Source of the DNA: UBA5905 sp964609975
Lineage (GTDB): Bacteria; Bacillota; Clostridia; Oscillospirales; Acutalibacteraceae
Assembly: GCA_964609975.1 (NCBI GenBank)
Contig: CAZSTR010000006.1
Span: 1 to 61,440 of the forward strand
Direction of reading: 5' to 3'
DNA length: 61,440 nucleotides
Position numbers and translations under genes: made by a program
Part shown: positions 8,261 through 16,022 of the stretch, one piece after another
How the letters are laid out: each line of letters begins with the position of its first letter
Position numbering within the stretch: the first letter of the stretch is position 1
Notes under the pieces: generated by a model
Told to the model about the DNA's origin: nothing
Seen by the model: the letters and a program-made list of their open reading frames with translations, nothing else
Databases searched by the model: none

Positions 8261-8856
8261 TCAAAGTCCCCCTTCCGAGCGAAACAGCGCTTCAACCACA
8301 GCCCCGTCTTTTTCGTCAGCCACAAGAGGCTGGCCGTGGCCGCCCTGCAACCAAAAAACGCAAAAATCGAAAACCCGGCGCAGACAAGACCGGCGGCCAG
8401 CAGAGCGACGCCCGAAGGCACATGGCCGCCCACGGAGAAAACAACAGCTGCCAGCAACCCGCCGACAAAGCCCGCCGAAAAGGAGACAAAAATCGCCCAC
8501 AGGGAAACAAGCACCGCCCACAGAGAGGCATACAGCGAAAAAGCCACGGCGAAAATGGCAATTCCCAGCGAAAGCCACACGGGAGAACCGAGAATCAAGA
8601 GAACCGTTCCAAAGCCCCGCCGCCCCTTCGGGCGCAGCCGCTCTCTGGCAATGCGCGCCAGGGGCGTGTTGGCGATAATCTGTGCGACGATTTCGTCCAC
8701 AGAGCCAACCGCTGCAACCGCATTTTCTTCGGAAAGACCCTCTTCGATGCGGTCATCGATCATCTCGCTATAAAAGGTCAGCCCCTCCTCAACAACCTCC
8801 GGAGGCAGCCCCGTCAGTCCGGCGCGCAACCGCGCCAAAAGCTCCTGCTTATTCAT
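8257..8856 (-). CDS. DUF1700 family membrane protein
   Basis: 199 residues. The N-terminal ~70 residues (MNKQELLARLRAGL through EIVAQIIANTP) form the helical DUF1700 module, resembling the cytoplasmic anti-sigma-like part of PadR-associated proteins. It is followed by about four hydrophobic segments. The start at 8856 overlaps the padR stop by 8 bases and uses the GGAGGATGAGGAG at the end of padR. The middle gene of a PadR-DUF1700-DUF4097 operon. Confidence 0.87.
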   Translation of the reverse strand: MNKQELLARLRAGLTGLPPEVVEEGLTFYSEMIDDRIEEGLSEENAVAAVGSVDEIVAQIIANTPLARIARERLRPKGRRGFGTVLLILGSPVWLSLGIAIFAVAFSLYASLWAVLVSLWAIFVSFSAGFVGGLLAAVVFSVGGHVPSGVALLAAGLVCAGFSIFAFFGCRAATASLLWLTKKTGLWLKRCFARKGDFE

Positions 8857-9169
8857 TCTCCTCATCCTCCCTCATGACAAACCGATAGATAGATAAAATC
8901 TCCTGCCATTCGCCCTTGAAGCCCTCGATACGCTTCCGCCCCGCCTCAGTGATGTGATAATATTTTCGCAGTCTGCCGCCATGCTCGACGGTGCGAACGG
9001 TAAGCATTTCGGCCGTTTCCAAGCGCTTCAGAATGGTATATAGCGTGGATTCGGAAAGCTCTATATACGGCTTCGCATCCTTGATGATTTTATATCCGTA
9101 GGAATCCTCGCTCTTTATCGCGGCCAACACGCATACATCCAAGAGACCTCGCTTCAACTGAATATCCAT
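8849..9169 (-). CDS. PadR-family transcriptional regulator
   Basis: 106-residue PadR winged-helix regulator (DIQLKRGLLDVCVLAAI, then YGYKIIKDAKPYIELSESTLYTILKRLE). Small PadR proteins of this type usually repress their own operon. It has a consensus promoter and a GGGAGG site. The genes it heads encode membrane-associated proteins, so it may respond to envelope stress; the inducer is unknown. Confidence 0.92.
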   Translation of the reverse strand: MDIQLKRGLLDVCVLAAIKSEDSYGYKIIKDAKPYIELSESTLYTILKRLETAEMLTVRTVEHGGRLRKYYHITEAGRKRIEGFKGEWQEILSIYRFVMREDEENE

Positions 9170-9193
9170 GCAATACCTCCCTTCACGCGATAC

Positions 9194-9222
9194 ATCATAT
9201 CACGAAGTATTGGTTCTGTCAA
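9194..9222 (-). promoter_or_regulatory. Promoter of the PadR operon
   Basis: TTGACA (9217-9222) and TATGAT (9194-9199), 17-base spacer. I could not identify a confident PadR operator. Confidence 0.8.
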
Positions 9223-9261
9223 CAGTTTTTCGAAATAGAACTCATCCCGTCATCAGCTCCA

Positions 9262-9298
9262 CAAAACAAAAGGTCGTGTATCGTTGCGATACACGACC
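9262..9298 (-). terminator. Distal hairpin terminator in the PadR/HAD gap
   Basis: A perfect 12-bp stem GGTCGTGTATCG/CGATACACGACC with a three-base loop (9272-9298), followed on the minus strand by TTTTGTTTTG. It lies downstream of a second terminator and appears to back it up. The rest of the 295-base gap (9223-9464) holds nothing else I can identify. Confidence 0.65.
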
Positions 9299-9345
9299 GA
9301 AACGCTAAAAGCCATTGAACAGCTGCAAAGCAAGCCAAGCGAATG

Positions 9346-9386
9346 AAAAAGTCTGTCGGTTGACCTTCCAACGCCAACCGACAGAC
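9346..9386 (-). terminator. Terminator after the HAD phosphatase gene
   Basis: A perfect 12-bp stem GTCTGTCGGTTG/CAACCGACAGAC with a 12-base loop (9351-9386), followed on the minus strand by TTTTT. Confidence 0.82.
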
Positions 9387-9464
9387 AAAGCCGGAATAGA
9401 CGGGCGGAAAAGCCTGCCGCCACCCGATTTCTCCTTCAGTATATAGCGGCGCGCGGTTTTCCCT

Positions 9465-10118
9465 TTACCCTTCACCAAGGGTCAACAGCTCCGAAAAATC
9501 GTGGATATATCCATCCGCCACCGCCTTGATTTCCTCGGCATATTCCGCCGAAAGGGCGTCATAGACGCCGCAAACCCGCATCCCCGCGACCTTCGCGGTT
9601 TTGTCGGCAATCAAATTGTCGTCCAGAAACAGCACCGATTCCACCGGCTTGTTCAAGCGGCGGGCTGCCTGAACATAAATTTCCGGGTCGACCTTCGTTG
9701 TCTGAAAATCGTCGCAGGACCACACATTATCGAACAAATCGTACATTTTCAGCCTTTTCAGACAGGCATCCAGCGTGACATGCGGGCTGGCGGTCAGCAC
9801 ATTCAGGCTCGCCCCCCGCTCCTTCAGCTCCCGCAAAACGGAAAGCACATTCTCCTTTGCGGGGATAATGTGAAAATAGGCGTCCGCCATATAGCTTTTC
9901 ATCGACTGGATGATTTCCTCTCTGGTTTTCGGAACGCCCAGAGTATTGATATAATAGTCCGCCGTGCCGATAACCCCCAGCGGCGTGATGGTTTTTATCA
10001 GGTCGTTGCTGTATGGAATGTTGTTTTCCTCCAAAATCCGAAACATGGAGGAAATATAGGTGGGCATAGAGTCCACCAGTGTTCCGTCAAAATCAAAAAG
10101 ATAGGTATAGATAGCCAT
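9465..10118 (-). CDS. HAD-superfamily phosphatase (phosphoglycolate phosphatase-like)
   Basis: 217-residue HAD hydrolase with all four motifs: FDFDGTLVD (nucleophile Asp, residues 8-16), the LTAS segment (near 113), the K of the TTKVDPEIY segment, and FLDDN (near 169). A helical cap inserted after motif I makes it a subclass I enzyme. Phosphoglycolate, beta-phosphoglucomutase-type or other sugar phosphates are possible substrates, and position after the glycan locus does not settle it. It has its own promoter, so it is not an obvious member of that locus. Confidence 0.85.
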   Translation of the reverse strand: MAIYTYLFDFDGTLVDSMPTYISSMFRILEENNIPYSNDLIKTITPLGVIGTADYYINTLGVPKTREEIIQSMKSYMADAYFHIIPAKENVLSVLRELKERGASLNVLTASPHVTLDACLKRLKMYDLFDNVWSCDDFQTTKVDPEIYVQAARRLNKPVESVLFLDDNLIADKTAKVAGMRVCGVYDALSAEYAEEIKAVADGYIHDFSELLTLGEG

Positions 10119-10143
10119 TCATCTCCTTTGGTATGATGCCGTT

Positions 10144-10172
10144 ATTTTACCACATTCCCTTTTTCCTGTAAA
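10144..10172 (-). promoter_or_regulatory. Promoter of the HAD phosphatase gene
   Basis: TTTACA (10167-10172) and TAAAAT (10144-10149), 17-base spacer, minus strand. Confidence 0.75.
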
Positions 10173-10235
10173 GGGTGTTCTGAAAACATCGAAGCTCTTT
10201 CGGTCCTCATCTCTCCGCGGCCACAGCATGCAGAT

Positions 10236-10272
10236 AAAAATTCAACCGCCCTCAAAGCATCGAAGGCGGTTG
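10236..10272 (-). terminator. Terminator at the end of the glycan locus
   Basis: CAACCGCC/GGCGGTTG stem (10243-10272) followed on the minus strand by AATTTTTATC, just after the stop of the first beta-helix gene. Confidence 0.75.
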
Positions 10273-10280
10273 GTTTTTTG

Positions 10281-12071
10281 TTATTGAAGGGCGTTTTTTT
10301 CGACGCCAGAAACCTCCGTGCAGGTTTCGTCGATCTCCACGGCCACATCCAGCGCCTCACAGCAGCTGCGCACCGTGTTCCCTTCCACGACTGCACCTCT
10401 AGTCATGCCCACAAGGATTCCCCCGTGGGGCGTCAGTCCGAACTGCTGACCGAGACGGTTGATACCGGTCTTGAAGGGGCCGATAACCCGGTTGTTACGC
10501 AGGATCAACCCGTTGCAGTTGCTGGCGAAAATGCCATACGCACCGGAATCCATCACAATATTGTTTTCGATAAGAATGTTACGGTTCTCGAAGCATTCCC
10601 GGAAGCCATTTTCGCCGGCATCCATGCTCACCGTGATGGCGGCCACCGCGCCGCCGCCCTTTCTGGCCGAGCCGGAAAGGATGCAGTTGACCACCGTGTT
10701 CCCGCAAATTACCGCGTTGGAGGGGATTCCGGACTCCGCCCATGCCAAATCGGAAATCACCCGAATTCCTTCATGAGTGCATCCGGTCACCAGGTTGTTC
10801 TCGATGCATACATCCCGCCCCTTCAGCACAATTCCATTGGCACGGTTGAAGCCGAAAATCGAATGGCGAATGGTGGCGCGGCTGGCAATGCGATCCTGGG
10901 AGGAAAAATGGTCCCCCCGTTTCAAGCCGGGGATTTCCGAGCTAAGAGTGACCCGATACAGCACCCCGCGCCGATAGCCATATACCGTTCCCCGCCAGAT
11001 TTCGTCGCAAATCGCATTATAAGAATCGTCCTCGATGCGCCGAAAGCTGCGCAGTGTCACCTCACCGATGGTTTCATAAGAATCCCGTTCATAAACCGTC
11101 ACCCGGTCATCCCGCGCCATGGGGCTGTCCATTTTCACACTCAGCAGCACATCCGTTCCCTGCACCTCCACCACGCGGTAGAAAAAGCCATGCGCATTGA
11201 TACAGTCGTCGCCGCAATGGGTGATGGTGCAATGCTCCATCAACGGACCTTGATGCACCGACTGAAAATGACAGCCGTCGCCATTGGTAGAACGCACCCG
11301 ATCCCGCACAGCGCCGATCGGCCGAGGGCCAGGGATGATGGAAAAGTGGTTGAAGCAGGTTCCACCCTCGCTGTCCACCTCATAATAGCCAAAGAAGGGC
11401 GCGCTGTAAATGCTCACATTGGAGAAGGAGATGATACGCGAGCCGCTGACGCCGATGGTGCCGAAGCAGTTTTGCTTTATGCTCACCAAATCCCCCACCC
11501 GCGGAGTCAGCTCGCCGCAATCCTCCATCAGCTCCACCGTCAGCGTGCGCCGCCCGGTCAAATGGACAGCCTTGAGATAATACTGATGGTCACAGCCATC
11601 TTTCCAGCCCATGGTGCGCGGGTCATGCACATGAAGGGTTATTTCGCGGGTCTGATCCAGCCAGCTGTCCACATCGGTACGATAGCCCAAGTCCACTTCA
11701 ATCGTCAAGGCGTTATCCTTCACAGAGGTGATAACGCCCTGAGTGAAGGGCAAGGGGTCATAGTCCACCGTGAAATTGGAAAAGCGCACATCCACCGAAT
11801 CGAAAACCTTGATGGCATCCATCAAGCGCGTCCACACAAGGGAAGCGCCATTTCCGTCAAAATACAACCGTTGGACATTGCGAATCGCCAGCATTTCGTC
11901 CAGCCGATATTCCCGGCTTTCCAGCCGCAGAACATACTGGCGATAGGCTCCGGCCGCCTGATCCCGCGCGCTCATTTCGGTGATGTCGGCCAGCGCCTTT
12001 TGCAGACGCTGGGGGTCGGTTCCGCTATAGCTGTCCACCTCCACGGTGACCAGCAAATCCGTTTTGTTCAT
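10281..12071 (-). CDS. Beta-helix glycosidase-like protein, GH110-like, paralogue A
   Basis: 596 residues, right-handed parallel beta-helix. It shares VDYDPLPFTQG (about 102-112), STNGDGCHFQS (261-271) and THCGDDCINAHGFF (284-297) with two paralogues in this window. D265, D288 and D289 keep the same 23-residue spacing in all three, which from memory resembles the catalytic Asp arrangement of GH110 alpha-1,3-galactosidases. The C-terminal half is rich in helix coils such as NIVMDSGAYGIFASNCNG. No signal peptide, so probably cytoplasmic. It lies 12 bases after the GH20-like gene, in one transcript. GH110 is inference; another beta-helix hydrolase or lyase family is possible. Confidence 0.68.
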   Translation of the reverse strand: MNKTDLLVTVEVDSYSGTDPQRLQKALADITEMSARDQAAGAYRQYVLRLESREYRLDEMLAIRNVQRLYFDGNGASLVWTRLMDAIKVFDSVDVRFSNFTVDYDPLPFTQGVITSVKDNALTIEVDLGYRTDVDSWLDQTREITLHVHDPRTMGWKDGCDHQYYLKAVHLTGRRTLTVELMEDCGELTPRVGDLVSIKQNCFGTIGVSGSRIISFSNVSIYSAPFFGYYEVDSEGGTCFNHFSIIPGPRPIGAVRDRVRSTNGDGCHFQSVHQGPLMEHCTITHCGDDCINAHGFFYRVVEVQGTDVLLSVKMDSPMARDDRVTVYERDSYETIGEVTLRSFRRIEDDSYNAICDEIWRGTVYGYRRGVLYRVTLSSEIPGLKRGDHFSSQDRIASRATIRHSIFGFNRANGIVLKGRDVCIENNLVTGCTHEGIRVISDLAWAESGIPSNAVICGNTVVNCILSGSARKGGGAVAAITVSMDAGENGFRECFENRNILIENNIVMDSGAYGIFASNCNGLILRNNRVIGPFKTGINRLGQQFGLTPHGGILVGMTRGAVVEGNTVRSCCEALDVAVEIDETCTEVSGVEKNALQ

Positions 12072-12083
12072 ACCCTTTCTCCT

Positions 12084-13697
12084 TTACAGCAAATTGGGCG
12101 TCACCGTTTCGGCCCAGTTGTTGAACTGAAGCTGGCGGCGGGCGAAGCAATCCGCGCCGCCCTCGTAATCCAGCACCGGCTCCTCCAGCTCGTCGATTTT
12201 CTCCAGCTCCCCGGCCGCCAGCCGGCGAAGCCGGTCGGCGCAATGCTCCAGCCGGCGGGTCAGCCCGCCCAAGCGGATGTCCTGCACCTCGAAGCCGAAG
12301 CCCTTGTTTTCCCGTTCCCATTGCCGCCGAAAAGCCGCATAAAAGGCGGGCAGCCGCTCCAGCACCTGCTCATATTCGCCGATAACCGCCTGCAGCGCCT
12401 CCGGCGCACGGGAAGCATAGGCGGCGCGGGTATGCGCCCCCAGCTCTGCCTTCACCGCCAGCACCCGGCATAGGGCTGCCAGTGTCTCGAAAAGATAGCC
12501 ATATTCCGGTTGAGCGGTCAGCGGATCCAGCGCCGCGGCGCAACGGGCGAAGCCCTCGTTTTCCCCGCCCTTGAGGGTGGAATCCACCAAGCCGAGGAAG
12601 GGGTCGTTATACAACAGATATTTGTCCGGATTCACACAATCCTCCCGGCAGTTCGGGCCAAGGCGCAAATCCAACAGCATGAAATCCTCGAAGGCAATGC
12701 CGATTTTCTGCTGAAACCGGCGACGGATGTTCTCCATATCCCGGTTTCCATGGGCAAACTCAGCGGCAAACAATAGCGCCGGGAGCAACGAAAAACGGGA
12801 GCATTCGGCGCCGTTGTCTCCCCAAAGGGTGAAAAACACATTCTCCACGCCCCGCTCCCGACAGCTTTCCAAGGACAGCGCCGTGGACTCGATGGAAAAG
12901 GTGTTGTGGGGTGCAAAGCCCAGCCATGTCCACAAGCCCCCGGCGAACCAGACACCGGGGTCAATTTTTTGATGGGAGTCCAGCATTTTGTCATAGTGCT
13001 CCTTATTGTCATGGAAATAGTCCCAATAAATCAGGTGCACATTCGCCGGAAGCTGTTCCTGCACCTCGGCGCGAATGACCGCGTCCGCGTTGTTATAGTC
13101 CCCGCCGCTGGCCAACCGCCAGAACATATCCGACCACATACACAGCGAAAAACCATATTTTTCGCCAATGGCCGCCACGCGCTTCAAATGGGATAAAACC
13201 AGCTGCGTGCCATCGGCGAAGCCATGCTTTTCCGCATATTTTCCCCGCCCGACCAGCATGGCCTCGTCCATGCCGATGTTCACCGTCCGGGAGCGATAGC
13301 AACGGGCCAGCGTGCGAAACATATCCTCAATCAAAGCGTAGACCGGCTCTTCGTCCACAAGCAAAATATCCTCCAAATCGGTCATTTTGCAATATTCCGG
13401 CCAGCGCAGAAGGGTTTTCAAATGAGCCAGCGTCTGGATGCAGGGAATCACCTCGATGCCCCGTGCGGCGGCGAAGGCATCCACAGCCCGTAGCTCCTCC
13501 TCCGTATACCGCCCGCGGCCATAGCCGAAATAAGGGCGTCCCGGAAGGGTATAGGTGTCCTCGGTATACAACAAAAGGGTGTTATATCCAAAATCGGACA
13601 GCAGGCCAATCCATTTTTTCAGGGCGTCCACCGTCATCACTCCGTTGCGGGAGCAATCCAGCATCGTCCCAAATCGACGGAATAGCAGTTCTTTCAT
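12084..13697 (-). CDS. GH20-family beta-N-acetylhexosaminidase-like enzyme (GcnA type)
   Basis: 537-residue TIM-barrel glycosidase. NIGMDEA (140-146) holds the Asp-Glu pair that GH20 enzymes use for substrate-assisted cleavage of terminal GlcNAc or GalNAc; most GH20 enzymes read GGDE here. HLKTLLRWPEY, MWSDMFWR and TLWGDNGAE fit the barrel strands of GcnA-like proteins. No signal peptide, so it acts on imported oligosaccharides. Translationally close to paralogue A, suggesting sequential removal of alpha-Gal-like and HexNAc sugars. It starts at an ATG with ACAGGAG upstream. Confidence 0.78.
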   Translation of the reverse strand: MKELLFRRFGTMLDCSRNGVMTVDALKKWIGLLSDFGYNTLLLYTEDTYTLPGRPYFGYGRGRYTEEELRAVDAFAAARGIEVIPCIQTLAHLKTLLRWPEYCKMTDLEDILLVDEEPVYALIEDMFRTLARCYRSRTVNIGMDEAMLVGRGKYAEKHGFADGTQLVLSHLKRVAAIGEKYGFSLCMWSDMFWRLASGGDYNNADAVIRAEVQEQLPANVHLIYWDYFHDNKEHYDKMLDSHQKIDPGVWFAGGLWTWLGFAPHNTFSIESTALSLESCRERGVENVFFTLWGDNGAECSRFSLLPALLFAAEFAHGNRDMENIRRRFQQKIGIAFEDFMLLDLRLGPNCREDCVNPDKYLLYNDPFLGLVDSTLKGGENEGFARCAAALDPLTAQPEYGYLFETLAALCRVLAVKAELGAHTRAAYASRAPEALQAVIGEYEQVLERLPAFYAAFRRQWERENKGFGFEVQDIRLGGLTRRLEHCADRLRRLAAGELEKIDELEEPVLDYEGGADCFARRQLQFNNWAETVTPNLL

Positions 13698-13756
13698 AGA
13701 TTTCTCCTGTTTGTCATTTTTGAACGGTTTTCCGCTCAGAATTTTCCCTATTCTTT

Positions 13757-13804
13757 GAAAATGGGCCCATTTTCGAAAAAACTCGAAAAAACGGGCCCAT
13801 TTTG
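13757..13804. promoter_or_regulatory. Tandem GGGCCC-centred palindromes upstream of the GH20-like operon
   Basis: GAAAATGGGCCCATTTTC (13757-13774) is a perfect palindrome. A second copy, AAAACGGGCCCATTTT (13788-13803), differs by one base in its symmetry, and the centres are 30 bp apart. A TTGACA-like element (13810-13815) adjoins the second copy, but no convincing -10 is visible. They could be paired operators for the operon at 13697. Because each copy can pair with the other, they could also fold as a loose terminator for the upstream gene. Nothing else is seen in 13698-13922. Confidence 0.45.
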
Positions 13805-13922
13805 TTTTTTGTCAAATTTTCGCCGCAAGCCGTTCATTTCACGGGGCGCTTCTTTTCAGGAAAGAATGCTGTCCCCCACGCAAAGCGCCCTTCCGGCAAA
13901 CTGTTTTCGTGACGAATCGACC

Positions 13923-15425
13923 TTATTTCGCCAGCGCGCGCTTTTTCGTCAACAGCAGAGCCGCCGCAGCCACCGCACAAAGCACCAGGCTCAGCACAAC
14001 CGCCAGCGCGGAATCACCGGTTTCCACCGGCTCGCTGACATCCGGGTCGCCATCATCCCCGTCGGGAGCGTTGTCGGTATCCTCGCCGCCCAGGCTGTCG
14101 TCATTGTTATCGTCGCCGAAATCATCATCCTCGTCCATCGGCAGTTCCAGTGCATCCGCCGCTTCCAGAAGCGCCGTCACCATCGCGTCGCCCTCATCAG
14201 AGGGGGTGGTGGCCGCGTTCGTCAGCAACGCTCTCGCCTCGGCAACCAGCGCCACCAAATCGTCATAGCCAATAGCGGTTTCGCCCAGCGCCTCCAGCGC
14301 TTCCTCGGCATATTCAATAGCCTCGGTCAGCGCCTCTGTGTCCACGGGCTTCACAACCGCTTTCTCGAACTTCGCGAGAGCGGCCTTCAGGGCCACCATC
14401 GCCGGATAGAGGGTTTCTTCCCTCTGATCGGTGCCGGTGGCCACGGTCGTCGCGGTTGCAATCGCCGTCGCAAACTCGGTTTTCGCCGCGGTTTTCACCT
14501 GACCGACAGCCGGGTTTTCCGAATCGACCACGCCGTCCTTTTTCGTGTTGCAGGCGGTGATCAGCTCGCCCAGCTCCGTGTTGGTGCGCTTCGGGTTCGC
14601 ATTGAACAGCACCTTCGCCTGGATGGCGTCCTCCACACTCGCATCCACACTTGAGGAATTCAAGCCCATAAGCACCGCAAAAGGAGCGGCTCTACGCACA
14701 TTGTCGAAGTCATCCTCATGCTCATCAGAGCCGTTAATCTTGATGGAGAATTTATGAATAACAACACCATCCATCGTAATCACCATATCATTATAGCCGC
14801 TGTTGCCATCGTTCGTACGGTAAATCACAAAGCGATGGGGCACCTTTGGGTCAAAATCGAACTCGGTAGTGGCATAATAGCGCGCCGCTTCAGCCTGCGC
14901 GTCATCATCCCAGAAGAAATAGGTCGTATAATGGCCGTTTGTCACACTGGTACCCTTGTGAACCTTCATGCGGTACACGGTGAGCTTGTTGTTGTTCAGA
15001 TCCATTTTCAAGCCCAATCCACGATCCAACTGCTCAATAGAGCGAGGAGCACCATTGGCCAACCAGTTATTCATCTCGTAACGCAATGCCAAATACAATG
15101 CAGAAGGGTCATTTTGGGTATCCGAGATGGTCAAATCAAAGCTATAGGAATCCCAGCCATAGCAACTGTTTGACGGCAAAGTGGTGGCTGCCGCACCCGA
15201 CAAACAGTTCACCAACGTCACCTCGGTGCCCTTATCCCCCTTATCTACGGTCGTAATCAGGTTCGAGATTTCTTTACGAGCCTCGGAACCATAATACACC
15301 ATTTCAGACACAAGAGTGTTCCAGGTCGGGGTGGTGGTATCGGCCAGCGCCACCGGCACACAGGTCGCCAGCAACACCGCGGCGGCCAGGACAGACAAAA
15401 TCCGGGCCATATTCTTGTTTTTCAT
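13923..15425 (-). CDS. Wall-anchored surface protein with concanavalin-like domain
   Basis: 500 residues: an N-terminal signal peptide, a concanavalin/LamG-like beta-sandwich (about 30-270), a helical region resembling FIVAR bundles (about 290-420), an acidic linker, and a C-terminal anchor made of PVETGD (near 466), a hydrophobic stretch and a KKRALAK tail. The anchor is the non-LPxTG TGD variant common in Clostridia, so sortase attachment is likely. The N-terminal domain is clearly related to the protein at 16023. Probably binds glycan at the cell surface; the ligand is unknown. Confidence 0.75.
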   Translation of the reverse strand: MKNKNMARILSVLAAAVLLATCVPVALADTTTPTWNTLVSEMVYYGSEARKEISNLITTVDKGDKGTEVTLVNCLSGAAATTLPSNSCYGWDSYSFDLTISDTQNDPSALYLALRYEMNNWLANGAPRSIEQLDRGLGLKMDLNNNKLTVYRMKVHKGTSVTNGHYTTYFFWDDDAQAEAARYYATTEFDFDPKVPHRFVIYRTNDGNSGYNDMVITMDGVVIHKFSIKINGSDEHEDDFDNVRRAAPFAVLMGLNSSSVDASVEDAIQAKVLFNANPKRTNTELGELITACNTKKDGVVDSENPAVGQVKTAAKTEFATAIATATTVATGTDQREETLYPAMVALKAALAKFEKAVVKPVDTEALTEAIEYAEEALEALGETAIGYDDLVALVAEARALLTNAATTPSDEGDAMVTALLEAADALELPMDEDDDFGDDNNDDSLGGEDTDNAPDGDDGDPDVSEPVETGDSALAVVLSLVLCAVAAAALLLTKKRALAK

Positions 15426-15467
15426 ACAGGGTTTCCTCCTTAGTGTTTTTTATTTTCGTGCCCTTTG

Positions 15468-15890
15468 TCAGGGCTTCACGATAGGGCCGAAGCCGCTGTC
15501 GTCGATGGGCGGCACCGTCGTAACACCGCCTGGCCGAGCGGTGGAGACGGTTGTCATTCCCCCATCGGGAGAAGCGGCGGTGGTTGTCCCGATGTCGGGA
15601 CGGGTGGTGGAGGCGGATGGAGCAGGCTTCGTCGTGGGCGTCTCTATCTTTTGGTCCTCGCTCGCCTCGGACACCTTCTTCGTCGAAGCGGTCGAAGACG
15701 CGTTCATCCCGCCTTCGGCGGGCGCGCTCTCCTCGTCCCAGAGAACCCCATCCTCGGCATCCGCAGACGCCGGTCGGGAGAGCAGGTCGCTCTCGCCGGC
15801 TTCGTCCTTTTGGCAGCTGGTCAGGGGCAGGGCGAACAACGCCGCCGCCCCGAAGCCGACCAACAGACGCATCATTCTTCGTCTATTCAT
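15468..15890 (-). CDS. Small low-complexity lipoprotein
   Basis: 140 residues. An Arg-rich N-terminus, a hydrophobic segment and a lipobox LTSC (Cys near 26) mark it as a lipoprotein. The rest is Thr/Ser/Pro/Ala-rich and apparently disordered. It contains EDGVLWDEE (near 46), almost the same as EDGVVWEDEE at the end of the small peptide encoded just upstream. Its start overlaps that peptide's stop (ATGA), so translation is probably coupled. Function unknown. Confidence 0.7.
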   Translation of the reverse strand: MNRRRMMRLLVGFGAAALFALPLTSCQKDEAGESDLLSRPASADAEDGVLWDEESAPAEGGMNASSTASTKKVSEASEDQKIETPTTKPAPSASTTRPDIGTTTAASPDGGMTTVSTARPGGVTTVPPIDDSGFGPIVKP

Positions 15891-16003
15891 TCTTCATCTT
15901 CCCAAACGACACCATCCTCCTTGGAGGTATCATTAACCGCGGCTAACTGCAGGGAGACGCTGGTAAGCAGCTCCAATTCCGGAGCGAAATAATTCTTTTT
16001 CAT
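15887..16003 (-). CDS. 38-residue peptide of the clostridial MKKxYxxPELE type
   Basis: The short ORF begins MKKNYFAPELELL and ends KEDGVVWEDEE. The ATG follows GGGGAGGATATGCC, a strong ribosome site, and the stop overlaps the next start by 4 bases. Similar tiny proteins opening MKKxYxxP are common in Clostridia and uncharacterised; I know of no assigned function. The acidic tail recurs in the adjacent lipoprotein. A precursor or signalling peptide is possible but unproven. Confidence 0.65.
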   Translation of the reverse strand: MKKNYFAPELELLTSVSLQLAAVNDTSKEDGVVWEDEE

Positions 16004-16022
16004 GGCATATCCTCCCCTTTCA

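Noticed and set aside
9262..9386. CRISPR-like repeats in the HAD-PadR gap
   Set aside because: The two hairpins have unrelated stems and each is followed by a T run; they are terminators.
10278..12473. Long plus-strand frame of 731 codons
   Set aside because: It is antisense to the GH110-like A and GH20-like genes, both with family motifs and ribosome sites; the translation has no recognisable domain.
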